A DNA stretch of 64,000 nucleotides from Saccharospirillaceae bacterium (GTDB taxonomy: Bacteria; Pseudomonadota; Gammaproteobacteria; Pseudomonadales; Natronospirillaceae). Shown here in pieces: positions 19,234 to 28,938 of this stretch; position 1 is the first letter of the stretch, and each line of letters opens with the position of its first letter. Under the pieces are notes generated by a model. It did not search any database. It was not told the origin of the DNA and saw nothing but the letters and a program-made list of their open reading frames with translations. Both the position numbers and the translations under genes were made by a program. Location: positions 24,394-88,393 of the forward strand of contig SKIB01000074.1 of the NCBI GenBank assembly GCA_007116635.1. The letters are read 5' to 3'.

Positions 19234-22200
19234 CCAATCCTTTGTCCATTTACGAATGCATTCGGACTTCTCGCTGATCGATGGCATTGTCCGAGTAAAG
19301 CCCCTGATTAAAACCCTGGCCGAGCAAGGCATGGGCGCTTGCGCTCTGACCGACATTCAAAATTTGTTTGCTCTGGTCAAGTTTTACAGTGCTGCCAAGG
19401 GCGCAGGTATCAAGCCCATCATCGGTGCCGATCTATGGTTGGAAAACGAAGACGATCTTGCCAAGCCCTTTTTGCAAACCGTGCTGGTGCAGAATCAGCA
19501 GGGCTATTTGCATCTGATGGAGCTGCTGTCGCAGGGTTATCAACTCAACCAGCAACATGACCGGGCGCTGATCAAAAAGCATTGGCTGGCGGAAAAAAAC
19601 CAAGGTCTGATTTTGCTGTCTGGTCATCAGAGCGGCGATCTGGCCGAGCCTTTGCTGCGCAACAACCCCGAGCTGGCTCTAGAGCGTGCCCGCTATTGGC
19701 AGTCGGTGTTTGAGGATCGCTATGTGCTGGAGTTGCAGCGCGTTGGCCGCGCTGAGGACGAAGCCCTGGTGCAAGCTCAGGTGGCCCTGGCCGCGCAGTT
19801 GGGTTTGGCTGTGGTGGCCACCAATGCGGTGGTGTTTTTGCAGCAGGAGGATTTTGAAGCCCATGAGGTGCGGGTGTGCATCAATGATTCGGTGGTGCAG
19901 GACGACCCCAAAAGGCCGCGCAAATACACCGCCGAGCAGTATTTGAAAACCCCAGCCCAGATGCAACAGCTGTTTGCTGACATCCCTAGCGCCATCAGCA
20001 ACAGTCTGGAGCTGGCGCGGCGCTGTACCGTCAATTTGCGCATGGGCGAGTACTTCCTACCCAACTATCCCGTGCCCGAAGGCCTGACCATGGATCAGTA
20101 CTTTCGCGAGCTGTCGCATCAGGGCTTGAGCAAACGTCTGGATTTTTTCGCACAGCAGGGCGTGCAGCTGCACGAGCCGGATTACCGCGCGCGCTTGGAT
20201 TTTGAGCTGGATGTGATCATTCAGATGGGTTTTCCTGGCTACTTTTTGATTGTTATGGATTTCATTCGCTGGGCCAAAGAGCACGACATTCCCGTGGGGC
20301 CAGGTCGAGGCTCGGGTGCTGGCTCTTTGGTGGCCTACAGTCTGGACATCACCGATCTGGACCCACTGCAGTACGATCTGCTGTTCGAGCGCTTTTTGAA
20401 CCCAGAGCGGGTGTCCATGCCCGACTTTGACATCGACTTTTGCATGGAAAAGCGTGACCGAGTGATCAGCTATGTGGCCGATACCTATGGCCGTGACGCC
20501 GTGGGTCAGATCGTCACCTTTGGCACCATGGCCGCCAAAGCGGTAGTGCGCGATGTGGCGCGAGTGCAGGGCAAAAGCTACAGCATGGCCGATCGCATCT
20601 CCAAGATGATCCCCAGCACGCCGGGCACCAAGTTGGCAGATGCCATTGCTCAGGTGCCGGAGCTGGTGCAAATGCTCGACAGTGATGAAGCCGCAGCCGA
20701 GGTTTGGCAGATGGCGGTTAAGCTCGAAGGCATCACCAGACAAACGGGTAAGCACGCCGGTGGGGTGGTGATCTCGCCCACCAAGCTCAGTGATTTTTCG
20801 CCCCTCTATTGCGATGCCGACGGCTCGGGCTTGGTCACTCAGTACGACAAAAACGATGTCGAAACCGTGGGCCTGGTGAAGTTTGACTTCTTGGGTTTGC
20901 GCACCCTGACCATCATCGATTGGGCGTTGAAAATCATCAACGACAAGGGCAAGCAGCAAGGCTTGCCTCTGGTCGACATCAATACCATTCCTCTGGACGA
21001 TCCGGCCTGTTTTGAGCTGCTCAAGCAAAGCAAGACCACGGCGGTGTTCCAGTTGGAATCTCGCGGCATGAAGGACCTGATCAAACGCCTGCAGCCCAGT
21101 AGCCTGGAGGACATGATCGCTTTGGTGGCCCTCTACCGACCTGGTCCGCTGGAGTCGGGCATGGTGGAGGACTTCATTGACCGTAAGCATTTGCGTCAGC
21201 CCGTGGCCTATCCCCATGTGGATTACCAGCATCCGGATCTGGAGCCGGTGTTGGAGAACACCTATGGCATCATTCTCTATCAAGAACAGGTAATGCAGAT
21301 TGCTCAGGTGCTGGCTGGATTCAGCTTGGGCGGCGCGGACATGCTACGCCGCGCCATGGGTAAGAAAAAGCCCGAAGAAATGGTCAAGCAGCGTGAACTG
21401 TTTTTGCAGGGTGCTCAGGGGCGGGGCATTGATACCGATCTGGCGAACAATATATTTGATTTGATGGAAAAGTTCGCCGGCTACGGCTTTAACAAGTCGC
21501 ACTCAGCGGCCTATGCTCTGGTGTCCTACCAAACCCTGTGGCTGAAAACCCATTATCCTGCCGCCTTCATGGCCGCGACTCTCTCTGCTGATCTGGACAA
21601 CACCGATAAGGTGGTGGGCTTAATCGAAGAGTGTCGACAGTTGGGTTTGACGGTGCTGCCACCCGATGTCAATGCTGGCAGCTATTCGTTTACCGTTAAT
21701 GATCAAGATCAGGTTGTTTATGGCTTGGGTGCGGTGAAAGGCGTGGGTGAAGGGCCGGTGGCGGCCATTACTCAGGCGCGTGAACAGGGGGGTAAGTTTA
21801 CTGACCTGTTTGATTTTTGTGCGCGGATGGACAGCCGTAAGATCAACAAACGCACCTTGGAAGCCCTGATTCGTTCTGGCGCGCTGGATTCTTTAGCTGA
21901 GCATCGCGGCATTCTGCTGTCGGCCATGGAAGACGCCATGCGTGCGGCGGAACAAAAGCAGCAAAACGAAAGCCTGGGTATGGTGGATCTGTTTGCTGAC
22001 CTGATGCAACCGGAAGACCCCTATCTGCGCTATGCCAAGGCCGCGCTCTTGACGCCTAAAGAAATCCTTGACGGTGAGCGTGATACTCTTGGCCTTTACC
22101 TAACCGGGCACCCCATTGATGAGCACGAAGAGCTGGTCAAGCAGGTAACCAGCCTCAGACTGCAAGACATCAATGCCCATGCCAGTGAAGCCCAGCAAGG

Positions 22201-22708
22201 CGGTTTCCAATTCAAGGGCATTGCGGCGCGCGTGGCGGGCTTGGTGACCAACATCAAGCGCATGCGCAATAAGCAAAACGAGCCCATGGCCTTTGTCACC
22301 TTGGACGACCGTACCGGGCGTACGGAAATCACCCTGTCGGGTGAGTTGCTGCAGCAGGTGGATGCCTTTTTGCAACCCGATGCGGTGCTCTTGGCCGAGG
22401 GTGTGCTGCGCTGGTCGGATTACAACGAAAGCATGAAGTTGCGGGTTAACAGCCTGATGCCCCTGGCTCAGGCGCGAGCAGAGTTAACTCGTGAAGTGCT
22501 GGTTAAAATGAGTTTGCCCAGCGAGCAGCTAAATCAGTTGTTACCGCTTTTGGGCGACCAAGGTCTGCCTGTTCGCTTGCATTGCCAGGCCTCCTATGCT
22601 GATTTTGAGTTGCAGTTGCCAGCAGATATGCGTTTGCTATTAAGTGATGATAACTACAGCTGGCTGCAACGTGCCTTTGGTGCTGCCAATATTCGCTTGG
22701 TACTTTGA
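19226..22708 (+). CDS. dnaE: DNA polymerase III alpha subunit
   Basis: Catalytic subunit of the replicative polymerase. The ATG at 19226 gives 1160 residues, the same as E. coli, beginning [19 protein letters not shown] (PHP domain). The polymerase palm carries [14 protein letters not shown] and the catalytic aspartates 400 and 402 in [13 protein letters not shown]. Further along are the fingers, the helix-hairpin-helix region ([14 protein letters not shown]) and an OB fold near residue 1000. The start overlaps rnhB by 8 nt. In many relatives accA follows; here it does not. Confidence 0.98.
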   Translation: MSDQSFVHLRMHSDFSLIDGIVRVKPLIKTLAEQGMGACALTDIQNLFALVKFYSAAKGAGIKPIIGADLWLENEDDLAKPFLQTVLVQNQQGYLHLMELLSQGYQLNQQHDRALIKKHWLAEKNQGLILLSGHQSGDLAEPLLRNNPELALERARYWQSVFEDRYVLELQRVGRAEDEALVQAQVALAAQLGLAVVATNAVVFLQQEDFEAHEVRVCINDSVVQDDPKRPRKYTAEQYLKTPAQMQQLFADIPSAISNSLELARRCTVNLRMGEYFLPNYPVPEGLTMDQYFRELSHQGLSKRLDFFAQQGVQLHEPDYRARLDFELDVIIQMGFPGYFLIVMDFIRWAKEHDIPVGPGRGSGAGSLVAYSLDITDLDPLQYDLLFERFLNPERVSMPDFDIDFCMEKRDRVISYVADTYGRDAVGQIVTFGTMAAKAVVRDVARVQGKSYSMADRISKMIPSTPGTKLADAIAQVPELVQMLDSDEAAAEVWQMAVKLEGITRQTGKHAGGVVISPTKLSDFSPLYCDADGSGLVTQYDKNDVETVGLVKFDFLGLRTLTIIDWALKIINDKGKQQGLPLVDINTIPLDDPACFELLKQSKTTAVFQLESRGMKDLIKRLQPSSLEDMIALVALYRPGPLESGMVEDFIDRKHLRQPVAYPHVDYQHPDLEPVLENTYGIILYQEQVMQIAQVLAGFSLGGADMLRRAMGKKKPEEMVKQRELFLQGAQGRGIDTDLANNIFDLMEKFAGYGFNKSHSAAYALVSYQTLWLKTHYPAAFMAATLSADLDNTDKVVGLIEECRQLGLTVLPPDVNAGSYSFTVNDQDQVVYGLGAVKGVGEGPVAAITQAREQGGKFTDLFDFCARMDSRKINKRTLEALIRSGALDSLAEHRGILLSAMEDAMRAAEQKQQNESLGMVDLFADLMQPEDPYLRYAKAALLTPKEILDGERDTLGLYLTGHPIDEHEELVKQVTSLRLQDINAHASEAQQGGFQFKGIAARVAGLVTNIKRMRNKQNEPMAFVTLDDRTGRTEITLSGELLQQVDAFLQPDAVLLAEGVLRWSDYNESMKLRVNSLMPLAQARAELTREVLVKMSLPSEQLNQLLPLLGDQGLPVRLHCQASYADFELQLPADMRLLLSDDNYSWLQRAFGAANIRLVL

Positions 22709-22709
22709 A

Positions 22710-23180
22710 ATGCCGAACCTAGGTAAGCAAGCCTTACAGAACCCGGTACCAAAGTGGTTTTGGTCTTTCAGTCTGTTGGTTTTCGCTACCTTGATATTGG
22801 TATGCTGGCAGGCCTTGCGCCTGTGGCAGTTGCAAAACTGGCAACAGCAGAACCTTATGCCCTTTGGTGATCAGGTCATCGAGCGCCTTAATCGAGATCC
22901 CATCTTGCTAGCAGACATTAGTCACTCTCGGTGGCAAGCGGAGATGTTTTTTAACCAGTCGCAAGTACAGTATTGGCAGCAAGCCCAGCCCTATCATCGT
23001 ATTGATCGTTGGCAGTCAGAGCCTGTGCGACTTGATTATTGGGGCCAGAATCACCTGCTTAGTTCTCGTGCGATGATTGAAGATGGCATGGGGCGTCATC
23101 TATGGTTGTATTTGCAATGGTCAATCTCTACCCAGGGACAACCCTTGCTTTACAAGCTCAGCTTCCAGGAGTCCTTGTGA
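22710..23180 (+). CDS. Unknown membrane-anchored, Trp-rich protein
   Basis: I do not recognise this 156-residue protein. A single hydrophobic segment at about residues 18-38 (FSLLVFATLILVCWQALRLW) suggests an inner-membrane anchor with the remaining 115 residues probably periplasmic. I count 11 Trp residues, far above average, plus many Gln. The ATG lies one base after the dnaE stop and the gene ends overlapping the next start (TGATG), so it is translationally coupled on both sides. With the next two genes it forms a tight cluster. Confidence 0.75.
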   Translation: MPNLGKQALQNPVPKWFWSFSLLVFATLILVCWQALRLWQLQNWQQQNLMPFGDQVIERLNRDPILLADISHSRWQAEMFFNQSQVQYWQQAQPYHRIDRWQSEPVRLDYWGQNHLLSSRAMIEDGMGRHLWLYLQWSISTQGQPLLYKLSFQESL

Positions 23181-23977
23181 TGGAGATTTGTTTACAGCAC
23201 CCAGTTAGTCTGTCGCAATTACAGCATTTGTTGCAGGCTCTGAATCAGAAGCAGTCTATTAGTCTGAGGTTACAAGGGGCCAGCAATCAGGCGTCGGCCG
23301 AGCAGAGTCCTATTATTGACCTGCCTTCAGCGCAGCAAGGCCTTTGGTTGGAGGCTCGTCAAGCCTGCTGGACTCATCCACAGTTAGCCAAGCTGTCAGC
23401 TAGGGTAACAGGCGTTTGGCCAGAGTTGGAATGGCTATGGCAAGTAGCTAACTGGCAAGCAGAGCCAGAGACCTACTTATTTCACGCCGCTCCCTTCTGG
23501 GGCTTGGTTGGCGGGTTAGCGTTAAGCCATAGTTATGGCAGTATGCATCCTTTGGCCAGCTTACAATTACAGGCCGGATTATGCTTGCCTGCGCAAAGGG
23601 TAGAGCAGATTCAGGCCCATCAGCTACCAGCCATGGCGGAAATTGAACCTTTGGTGCAGGTTCCTTTACGTGAACGTTCCGGGCTTTGGCTTAGCTTAGA
23701 GCAGCAACTGAGTACTGATTTACAAACCATTATTACAAAGGGTGCTCTCAGGCACGCTTTGACTCAGTCTTCTAGTTTAGCCCTAGTCTGTGGCTATTGG
23801 CAGGCCAAACACCCCTTGCCCTATGCCATGGCTTGTCAGCGCGATTGGCTACTGACTCGTGGTCTGTGGCAAGAAGCAGAGCCTAGTCGGCGAGCCGGGC
23901 AGTTCATTTACCCTGGTTTAACGGTCATTCCATTTACTGTGATTGAGCGTATGTTATATGAACCATCTACTGGGTAG
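23180..23977 (+). CDS. Unknown Trp/Gln-rich cytoplasmic protein
   Basis: A 265-residue protein that I cannot assign to a family. There is no signal peptide or clear membrane helix. It is Gln- and Leu-rich with 11 Trp residues. A possibly structured middle (FHAAPFWGLVGGLALSHSYG) and the C-terminal FIYPGLTVIPFTVIERMLYE have no motif I know. The start is fixed by the TGATG overlap with the upstream gene; an earlier in-frame start at 23102 would overlap that gene by 79 nt and is less likely. It overlaps the following kinase-like gene by 20 nt. Confidence 0.7.
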   Translation: MEICLQHPVSLSQLQHLLQALNQKQSISLRLQGASNQASAEQSPIIDLPSAQQGLWLEARQACWTHPQLAKLSARVTGVWPELEWLWQVANWQAEPETYLFHAAPFWGLVGGLALSHSYGSMHPLASLQLQAGLCLPAQRVEQIQAHQLPAMAEIEPLVQVPLRERSGLWLSLEQQLSTDLQTIITKGALRHALTQSSSLALVCGYWQAKHPLPYAMACQRDWLLTRGLWQEAEPSRRAGQFIYPGLTVIPFTVIERMLYEPSTG

Positions 23978-24746
23978 CGGCTTTTATGCCCAGGTTTATC
24001 AGTCGCGGCAAGCAGGAAAATTAGTCATTCATAAGTGCTATTTTGCCTCCCCCTTTGCACCCTTGCTCTGTGTACAGGAGTGTCATTCCTGGTTGCTACT
24101 TAATCCCTATCTTGGTTCTCTTAACCTAGGTGAACAGCAGCCTGCAAGGCAAAGTCCGCTTAGCTGGTCGGGTGTTATGTTGTCAGGTCAACCCATGGGC
24201 TGGCAATCTTACTTGAACGAACCCTGGCAGCGATTCCTTAGTGCTTGGTTTGCGACAGAGCCAAAGCCCGCTCGGCTATCATTACGACAACAGCTGGCTT
24301 CGTGTTGGCCAATTGCTAAACTAGCTTTAGGTACATTGCCTAAGGGCTTGGCCGATTACATGCAGTCTGCTTTGCTCAGTGGTATGGCTCGGGCTGATGA
24401 TCAGCCGCGCTGGGATTGGCTGACTCATGGGGATTTGCATTGGCAAAACTTGCTTTGGCAGGAACAAAGTTTATCGGCCCTGATTGATCCTTGGCAGTCA
24501 GGTTTTCGCCACTCAGTCTGGGAGCAAGCCATGATGCTGCAGCCTCAGGCTTTGCAGTGGTGGCAGGCATCAGATAACTTAAGGCCGCAGCCCTTTGAAT
24601 GGCTATGGCTGGCTAGGGTGCTTATGGATTTGCAGCACTTATTTTATGTACCAAATTGGTCAAGTGAAGAGTATTTTAAAAGTCTATGCTCGGTTCACCA
24701 ATCTGGAGACTGGTTGGCTTGGTCCCTGGTTGAGCCAGTGTGCTAG
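23958..24746 (+). CDS. Aminoglycoside/choline-kinase-like phosphotransferase
   Basis: A 262-residue protein with the small-kinase fold signature. The glycine-rich LGSGFYAQVYQ at residues 5-15 is followed by a possible ATP-binding Lys in KLVIHK. The Brenner motif LTHGDLHWQNLLW supplies the catalytic Asp and metal-binding Asn, and LIDPW takes the place of the usual DxE/DxD metal motif. This resembles APH, choline kinase and thiamine kinase (COG0510) proteins; the substrate is unknown. I count 19 Trp residues. The ATG at 23958 is preferred over TTG at 23943. Its last 63 bases overlap the 3' end of the opposing hybrid kinase gene. Confidence 0.7.
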   Translation: MNHLLGSGFYAQVYQSRQAGKLVIHKCYFASPFAPLLCVQECHSWLLLNPYLGSLNLGEQQPARQSPLSWSGVMLSGQPMGWQSYLNEPWQRFLSAWFATEPKPARLSLRQQLASCWPIAKLALGTLPKGLADYMQSALLSGMARADDQPRWDWLTHGDLHWQNLLWQEQSLSALIDPWQSGFRHSVWEQAMMLQPQALQWWQASDNLRPQPFEWLWLARVLMDLQHLFYVPNWSSEEYFKSLCSVHQSGDWLAWSLVEPVC

Positions 24747-27188
24747 GCAGTTAATTAATAGAGTGCGGTTCAACGGCTTTGTCAAATAATCATTCATGCC
24801 TGCTGCAATGCATTTTTCACGGTCGCCAGCCATGGCATGGGCGGTCATGGCAATGATGGGGCAGTGCTGATATGGGCGTTGCCTTCTAAAACGTCTTGTT
24901 GCTTCGTAACCGTCTAGCACAGGCATCTGACAGTCCATCAAAATTAAATCGTATTTCTGCCTTTGCGCCATGCTCAGGGCAACTGCGCCATTTTCTGCAA
25001 TGTCTAACTGCAGATCAAGATCCTTGAGAAGTCCTTGCACCACTAATTGATTTACCCTGTTATCTTCAGCCAATAAGATGCGCTTCTGGTGTAGCTTTAT
25101 TTTCGGTGTCAGAGAACCTCGGTTGTTGTGAAGTTGTTGCTGAATACGACTGAGAAGGATGAATGTGAGCCAAGGCTTGGCGAGTACTAGGTCAACTTTA
25201 TCATTAGCTGAGCTGATTTCATTAGAGTTGGAGAGCCACACTCTGATTGCCGATGTAGATCTAGTGATATCAGTGTCACTAAGACACTCTATGCTGGGAC
25301 TTACGACCGCAACTGCTTGCTCAGGATAATTGGTAAGGGGCTGCTCTAGTCGAATCATTTCTTGGGTTAGTTGTTCAGGGCAGTCCAGTAGGCAAATGGG
25401 TTCTGGGCAGACCAAGCTTGGTTGATCAGACGCAATGGATAATTGCACATCAAAGCTAAAACAGCTGCCTTGATTAGGGGCTGAGCGAACACTAATGCTG
25501 CCCTGCATCAGATCGATTAATCGCTTAGCGATGCTAAGGCCTAGCCCAGTACCACCATATTTGCGGGTAGTTGAGCTGTCAGCTTGAGCAAAGACATCAA
25601 AAATGCGCTCTTGTTCGTGCTCCGCTAGTCCAATGCCAGAGTCCTCAACCTCAAATAATAGCTGTACCTGCTCTGCTGGTAAGAGCTGATGACGTACTCT
25701 TAAGGCAATAAAACCCTGCTCTGTAAATTTGGCGGCATTTGATAGTAGGTTGGTTAGAGCCTGTCCAAGTCTTAGCTCATCTCCCTCAAGTTGGCTAGGT
25801 ATGAGGGGGTCAATATCAAACTGCAGCTCAATATCTTTGTTTCTCAAGAGCTGCATAATGATGCGTACTGTGCGGTCTAGCAGCTCGAACAAATTAAAAC
25901 TGTCTCTGTTGAGCCTGACTTTGCCGGCTTCGGCCTTAGAAAAATCCAGAACATCGTTTAAAATCCCCAGCAAAAAATGGGCAGCATCATTGATATTGCT
26001 GAGGTAGTTGTACTGATCTGTGTTTAGGGAGGTTTGTAGGCAGAGGTCTGTCATGCCGATAATGGCGTTCATTGGCGTGCGAATTTCATGACTCATGTTG
26101 GCTAAAAATTCACTCTTGGTTCGGTTGGCTTCTTCTGCTACCTCTCGTGCTCTAGTTAACTCTAAAGCAGTGCGCTTACGTTCCTGTATTTCTTGTTCTA
26201 GGTGTTTGTTTGTACGAGTTAGTTCGCTGGTACGTTCCGATACTCTGGATTCTAACTCGGCATTTAGAGTTGCTAGTTGCACTTCAGCTTTTTTGCGGAT
26301 ACTCAGCTGTGCTAATGCTGAGCCATATAAACGAAACACTTCCTTGAGGTTACCATTAAAGGGTTGATGCCTCAGGTGATTGTCTGCTGCAATCCAGCCA
26401 AATACCTTGTCTTGATCCCACATGGCGACCATGGCGTTCCAGCCTTTACCAACCACTCTGAGTTCATCGAGAATCTCTGCCTCTTCCCATACTGCCACAT
26501 AATCACGGTGTTTCAGTGCTCTCTGTACGAAAGGGATCTGCGGAATCTCTGCTTTGAAATGATGCTCGTCTCTAAGTTGGCCATGTTCGTCTGTACCCCA
26601 GGTGCCACACATTTTATTCTGTTCAGGGTCAACTAAGAATATGGCCATGCGATCAAAGTTTAGCTTGTGTATGCCAAATTCAACAGCCGCTTTGTAGAGT
26701 TCATTTTGACAAGCAACCTTAGAAAGCCCAATGGTGACTTCGTGTAACTCTTTTAGTTGTTGTTGGAAATCAGTCGCCAGTTGTGAGCGATTGGCGATTT
26801 CACTATTTAGTTCTTCTACCTTTGGCTCAAGAATATGAAGCTGCTCACGAAGCCAGGCCGATTCAAGTTGCCAGCATAGCCTCTCAAGCTGCTGCTCTTC
26901 TCCTGAGCTAAGCTCTATCATAGAGTCAAAACGCTTAAAGTATGTCAGAACAAGGGAGTGCCCCTCTAAGAGTAGGTTTTCGTCTACAGCCAACTGATGA
27001 CAACTCAATACCTCCTGCTGCTGCATAAAGCCAAGATGATTCCATTGCACACGAAACCAACTCCGAGAGGTATTGGGTATGTAGGCGCATAGACTAGAAT
27101 ACCCTCTATGCTCCTTAAGCAGATCGACAATGTTCTGCAACACGGTATTTAGGCTTGGGATTGTGCCCTGTTTCATACAGTCGGACAT
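24684..27188 (-). CDS. Hybrid sensor histidine kinase with GAF-like sensor and C-terminal receiver
   Basis: 834 residues with no obvious membrane helix, so probably cytoplasmic. Order: an N-terminal region of unknown fold (1-140), a GAF-like domain (about 150-295), a coiled coil (300-360), HisKA with phospho-acceptor His367 in NMSHEIRTPMNAIIG, and HATPase_c (N box LTNLLSNAAKFTE, G1 EDSGIGL, G2 GGTGLGLSIA). A 100-residue stretch (590-695) may be a decayed receiver. A full receiver (703-820) follows with Asp752 and Lys804. The output partner is not encoded nearby. It lies 65 nt downstream of the coiled-coil gene and may belong to the flgM operon. The ATG at 27188 has the AAGG directly against it, so the in-frame ATG at 27176 is also possible. 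Confidence 0.93.
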   Translation of the reverse strand: MSDCMKQGTIPSLNTVLQNIVDLLKEHRGYSSLCAYIPNTSRSWFRVQWNHLGFMQQQEVLSCHQLAVDENLLLEGHSLVLTYFKRFDSMIELSSGEEQQLERLCWQLESAWLREQLHILEPKVEELNSEIANRSQLATDFQQQLKELHEVTIGLSKVACQNELYKAAVEFGIHKLNFDRMAIFLVDPEQNKMCGTWGTDEHGQLRDEHHFKAEIPQIPFVQRALKHRDYVAVWEEAEILDELRVVGKGWNAMVAMWDQDKVFGWIAADNHLRHQPFNGNLKEVFRLYGSALAQLSIRKKAEVQLATLNAELESRVSERTSELTRTNKHLEQEIQERKRTALELTRAREVAEEANRTKSEFLANMSHEIRTPMNAIIGMTDLCLQTSLNTDQYNYLSNINDAAHFLLGILNDVLDFSKAEAGKVRLNRDSFNLFELLDRTVRIIMQLLRNKDIELQFDIDPLIPSQLEGDELRLGQALTNLLSNAAKFTEQGFIALRVRHQLLPAEQVQLLFEVEDSGIGLAEHEQERIFDVFAQADSSTTRKYGGTGLGLSIAKRLIDLMQGSISVRSAPNQGSCFSFDVQLSIASDQPSLVCPEPICLLDCPEQLTQEMIRLEQPLTNYPEQAVAVVSPSIECLSDTDITRSTSAIRVWLSNSNEISSANDKVDLVLAKPWLTFILLSRIQQQLHNNRGSLTPKIKLHQKRILLAEDNRVNQLVVQGLLKDLDLQLDIAENGAVALSMAQRQKYDLILMDCQMPVLDGYEATRRFRRQRPYQHCPIIAMTAHAMAGDREKCIAAGMNDYLTKPLNRTLLINCLAHWLNQGPSQPVSRLVNRA

Positions 27189-27253
27189 CCTTTAAGGCGG
27201 TCATCTTTTTGTAACTTAAATGGCGCTCTAGTACAAGCTTAATACTTGACTAT

Positions 27254-28132
27254 TTATTTTTCTTGTTCTGCTTTGCCTGCTTGCAAAATCTTTATTTGTT
27301 GATTCAAAGTTATGATGTCTTGCTGGCTAGTTTCCAGCTTTTGTTGTAGGTCTGCAATGGCTTTGCTGGCATCATCTTCGGTTCGGCTCAGGGCCAAGGG
27401 TTCAAGTTGTGCAATCTTATTGCTTTGTTGCTGTTGAGCTTCCTCCAGCTCAAGAATATAGGCCATCATGGTTTGGGCATCGTCTATAAATTGTTGCACC
27501 AGATTTTGCAGCATGCTGTCTGGAGACTGCTGCTGAAGAAGCAGGTTCTGTGCTTCTAATAGGGTTATTTCTTCTTCTTGCTGGTTTATCATGTTTTGTA
27601 GTTGCTGGCTTTGTTGCTCAAGAAGAGTTAAGCGCTGAGACTGGTTGTCTTCATTAACAGTGCGCTCAAGAACTAAATTCATCTGATTGAGCTTGTCTTG
27701 TAGGTCTGCCTTGTCGCACTTGAGTTTGTAGATTTCGTCAACCGGTGTCTGAGCATTGCGCTCGACACCCTTGTTCTCCGTTAGGCGTAACAGGTCGCTC
27801 AGCTTCTTTTCTGCTTTTTCTAGTTTTTGTTGTGTATTTTGATACAGACTGCGGAAATGCTTTACTTCTTTGACTGCCTCTATGCTCTCTTGGGAGCTAG
27901 GAGGAGTCGAGCTAACTTTGTTCAATTCCAGTTTTAGTGCTTCGATTTGTTGTAAGTTTTGCTCTATCTGTTGGCGCCATTTCTTCTCATGAGATTGACG
28001 GCTATAAGTAAGTTCATTAAGCAGTTGTGCGATCATCTGCCGAACTCTTGACCGACTTAGTATTAAAACAATTGAACCAAGAATCAGAATGACATTGCCA
28101 AGAACTATGGTGAGTAGCAGTTGATCAAACAC
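27254..28132 (-). CDS. Membrane-anchored coiled-coil protein, GTG start
   Basis: 292 residues: one N-terminal membrane helix (about 6-26, LLTIVLGNVILILGSIVLIL), then Gln/Glu/Leu-rich heptad sequence from about 45 to the end, predicting a long coiled coil facing the cytoplasm. I recognise no named family. GTG at 28132 has a strong GGAGG site 4-5 nt before it and no ATG fits. It lies 16 nt downstream of flgN, so it is probably cotranscribed with flgM-flgN and may serve motility or chemoreceptor organisation; that role is inferred from position only. Confidence 0.8.
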   Translation of the reverse strand: MFDQLLLTIVLGNVILILGSIVLILSRSRVRQMIAQLLNELTYSRQSHEKKWRQQIEQNLQQIEALKLELNKVSSTPPSSQESIEAVKEVKHFRSLYQNTQQKLEKAEKKLSDLLRLTENKGVERNAQTPVDEIYKLKCDKADLQDKLNQMNLVLERTVNEDNQSQRLTLLEQQSQQLQNMINQQEEEITLLEAQNLLLQQQSPDSMLQNLVQQFIDDAQTMMAYILELEEAQQQQSNKIAQLEPLALSRTEDDASKAIADLQQKLETSQQDIITLNQQIKILQAGKAEQEK

Positions 28133-28148
28133 CTAGCCTCCAAGCAGG

Positions 28149-28595
28149 CTAAGCCTGACCTAATCTGTGACCAGGACTATTGGCAAGCAGTTTTGCCGAT
28201 TTGCCATAGGTCTTTTCCTGTGGTTTGAGCAGGTTGAGCAGGTGCTGAACGCGTAGAAGTTGGCGTTGCAGCAATAGATCGTTTTGCTCATTCATTTGCC
28301 TGACTTGCTCTAGCATTAATTTTAAGGCAGGCCAGTCGGGTAATTGCGAACCCTGTTCGTTCAGCCAAATTTTAGGCTCTTGATGCTGTTTAAGGCATTG
28401 CTGTTCAAGCTCTAGTTGTTGTTGCTCTAGTTCGGATAGCAACCGTTGTTTTTGATTGGCAATGGCAGGCAGTTCATTAAATTGCTGTTGTTCAAGAGCC
28501 TGTTGCTCTAAGCCGAGAAGATTCGCCAGTTCGCCAGTTAGGGAAAGGCACTGCTCTAAGCAAAGATTAATCTGTTCTGAAAACACACTGGTCAT
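28149..28595 (-). CDS. flgN: Flagellar export chaperone FlgN
   Basis: Chaperone for the hook-filament junction proteins FlgK and FlgL before export. The 148-residue all-helical protein has the FlgN pattern: N-terminal LCLEQCLSLTGELANLLGLE, a Gln-rich middle, and a C-terminal LLRVQHLLNLLKPQEKTYGKSA (tail near YG). The position next to flgM is diagnostic. The ATG at 28595 overlaps the flgM stop (TAATG). A GTG two codons earlier is possible but has no better ribosome site. Confidence 0.9.
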   Translation of the reverse strand: MTSVFSEQINLCLEQCLSLTGELANLLGLEQQALEQQQFNELPAIANQKQRLLSELEQQQLELEQQCLKQHQEPKIWLNEQGSQLPDWPALKLMLEQVRQMNEQNDLLLQRQLLRVQHLLNLLKPQEKTYGKSAKLLANSPGHRLGQA

Positions 28596-28906
28596 TACCA
28601 CTTGCCTTCGTTGTCTGCTGCCAGTATGGCATTAGCTAAACGCTCATGATTGATACTGTACTCACCATCGCTGATGGCTTGTTTAATGCGATCAACCTTG
28701 GATTGGTCGAACTCTGGCATTTTTTTAACTTCTTGCTCAAGCGATTTGAACAATTTAACTTGGCTGGACAGCTCAACTCGATCACCGCGTTGCGATTGCA
28801 AGCCAGAGTTTTGTTTCTGCAGTTGCCCTTGAGACTCAAGTTTTTGTGTCTTTTCTGCATTGTTGTTCAGAGCACTTAGATTGCCTTTATTGATTGGCGT
28901 AATCAT
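28595..28906 (-). CDS. flgM: Anti-sigma-28 factor FlgM
   Basis: Binds and holds FliA (sigma-28) until the hook is complete, and is then exported through the flagellum. The 103-residue protein has the expected disordered polar N-terminal half and a conserved sigma-binding C-terminal half: DRVELSSQVKLFKSLEQEV, then DQSKVDRIKQAISDGEYSI and the helix HERLANAILAAD. I chose the ATG at 28906 (MITPINK) because GGAG lies 6 nt upstream; the ATG at 28912 would have the GGAG touching it. A consensus sigma-28 promoter lies directly upstream. Confidence 0.93.
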   Translation of the reverse strand: MITPINKGNLSALNNNAEKTQKLESQGQLQKQNSGLQSQRGDRVELSSQVKLFKSLEQEVKKMPEFDQSKVDRIKQAISDGEYSINHERLANAILAADNEGKW

Positions 28907-28938
28907 GGCCATCTCCAAAAAAATAGTATTCGTCTCAA

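Noticed and set aside
20057..21283. 408-codon open frame on the - strand inside dnaE
   Set aside because: Antisense shadow of the dnaE polymerase domain; the composition (His, Gln, Val rich) and lack of motifs show that it is not a gene.
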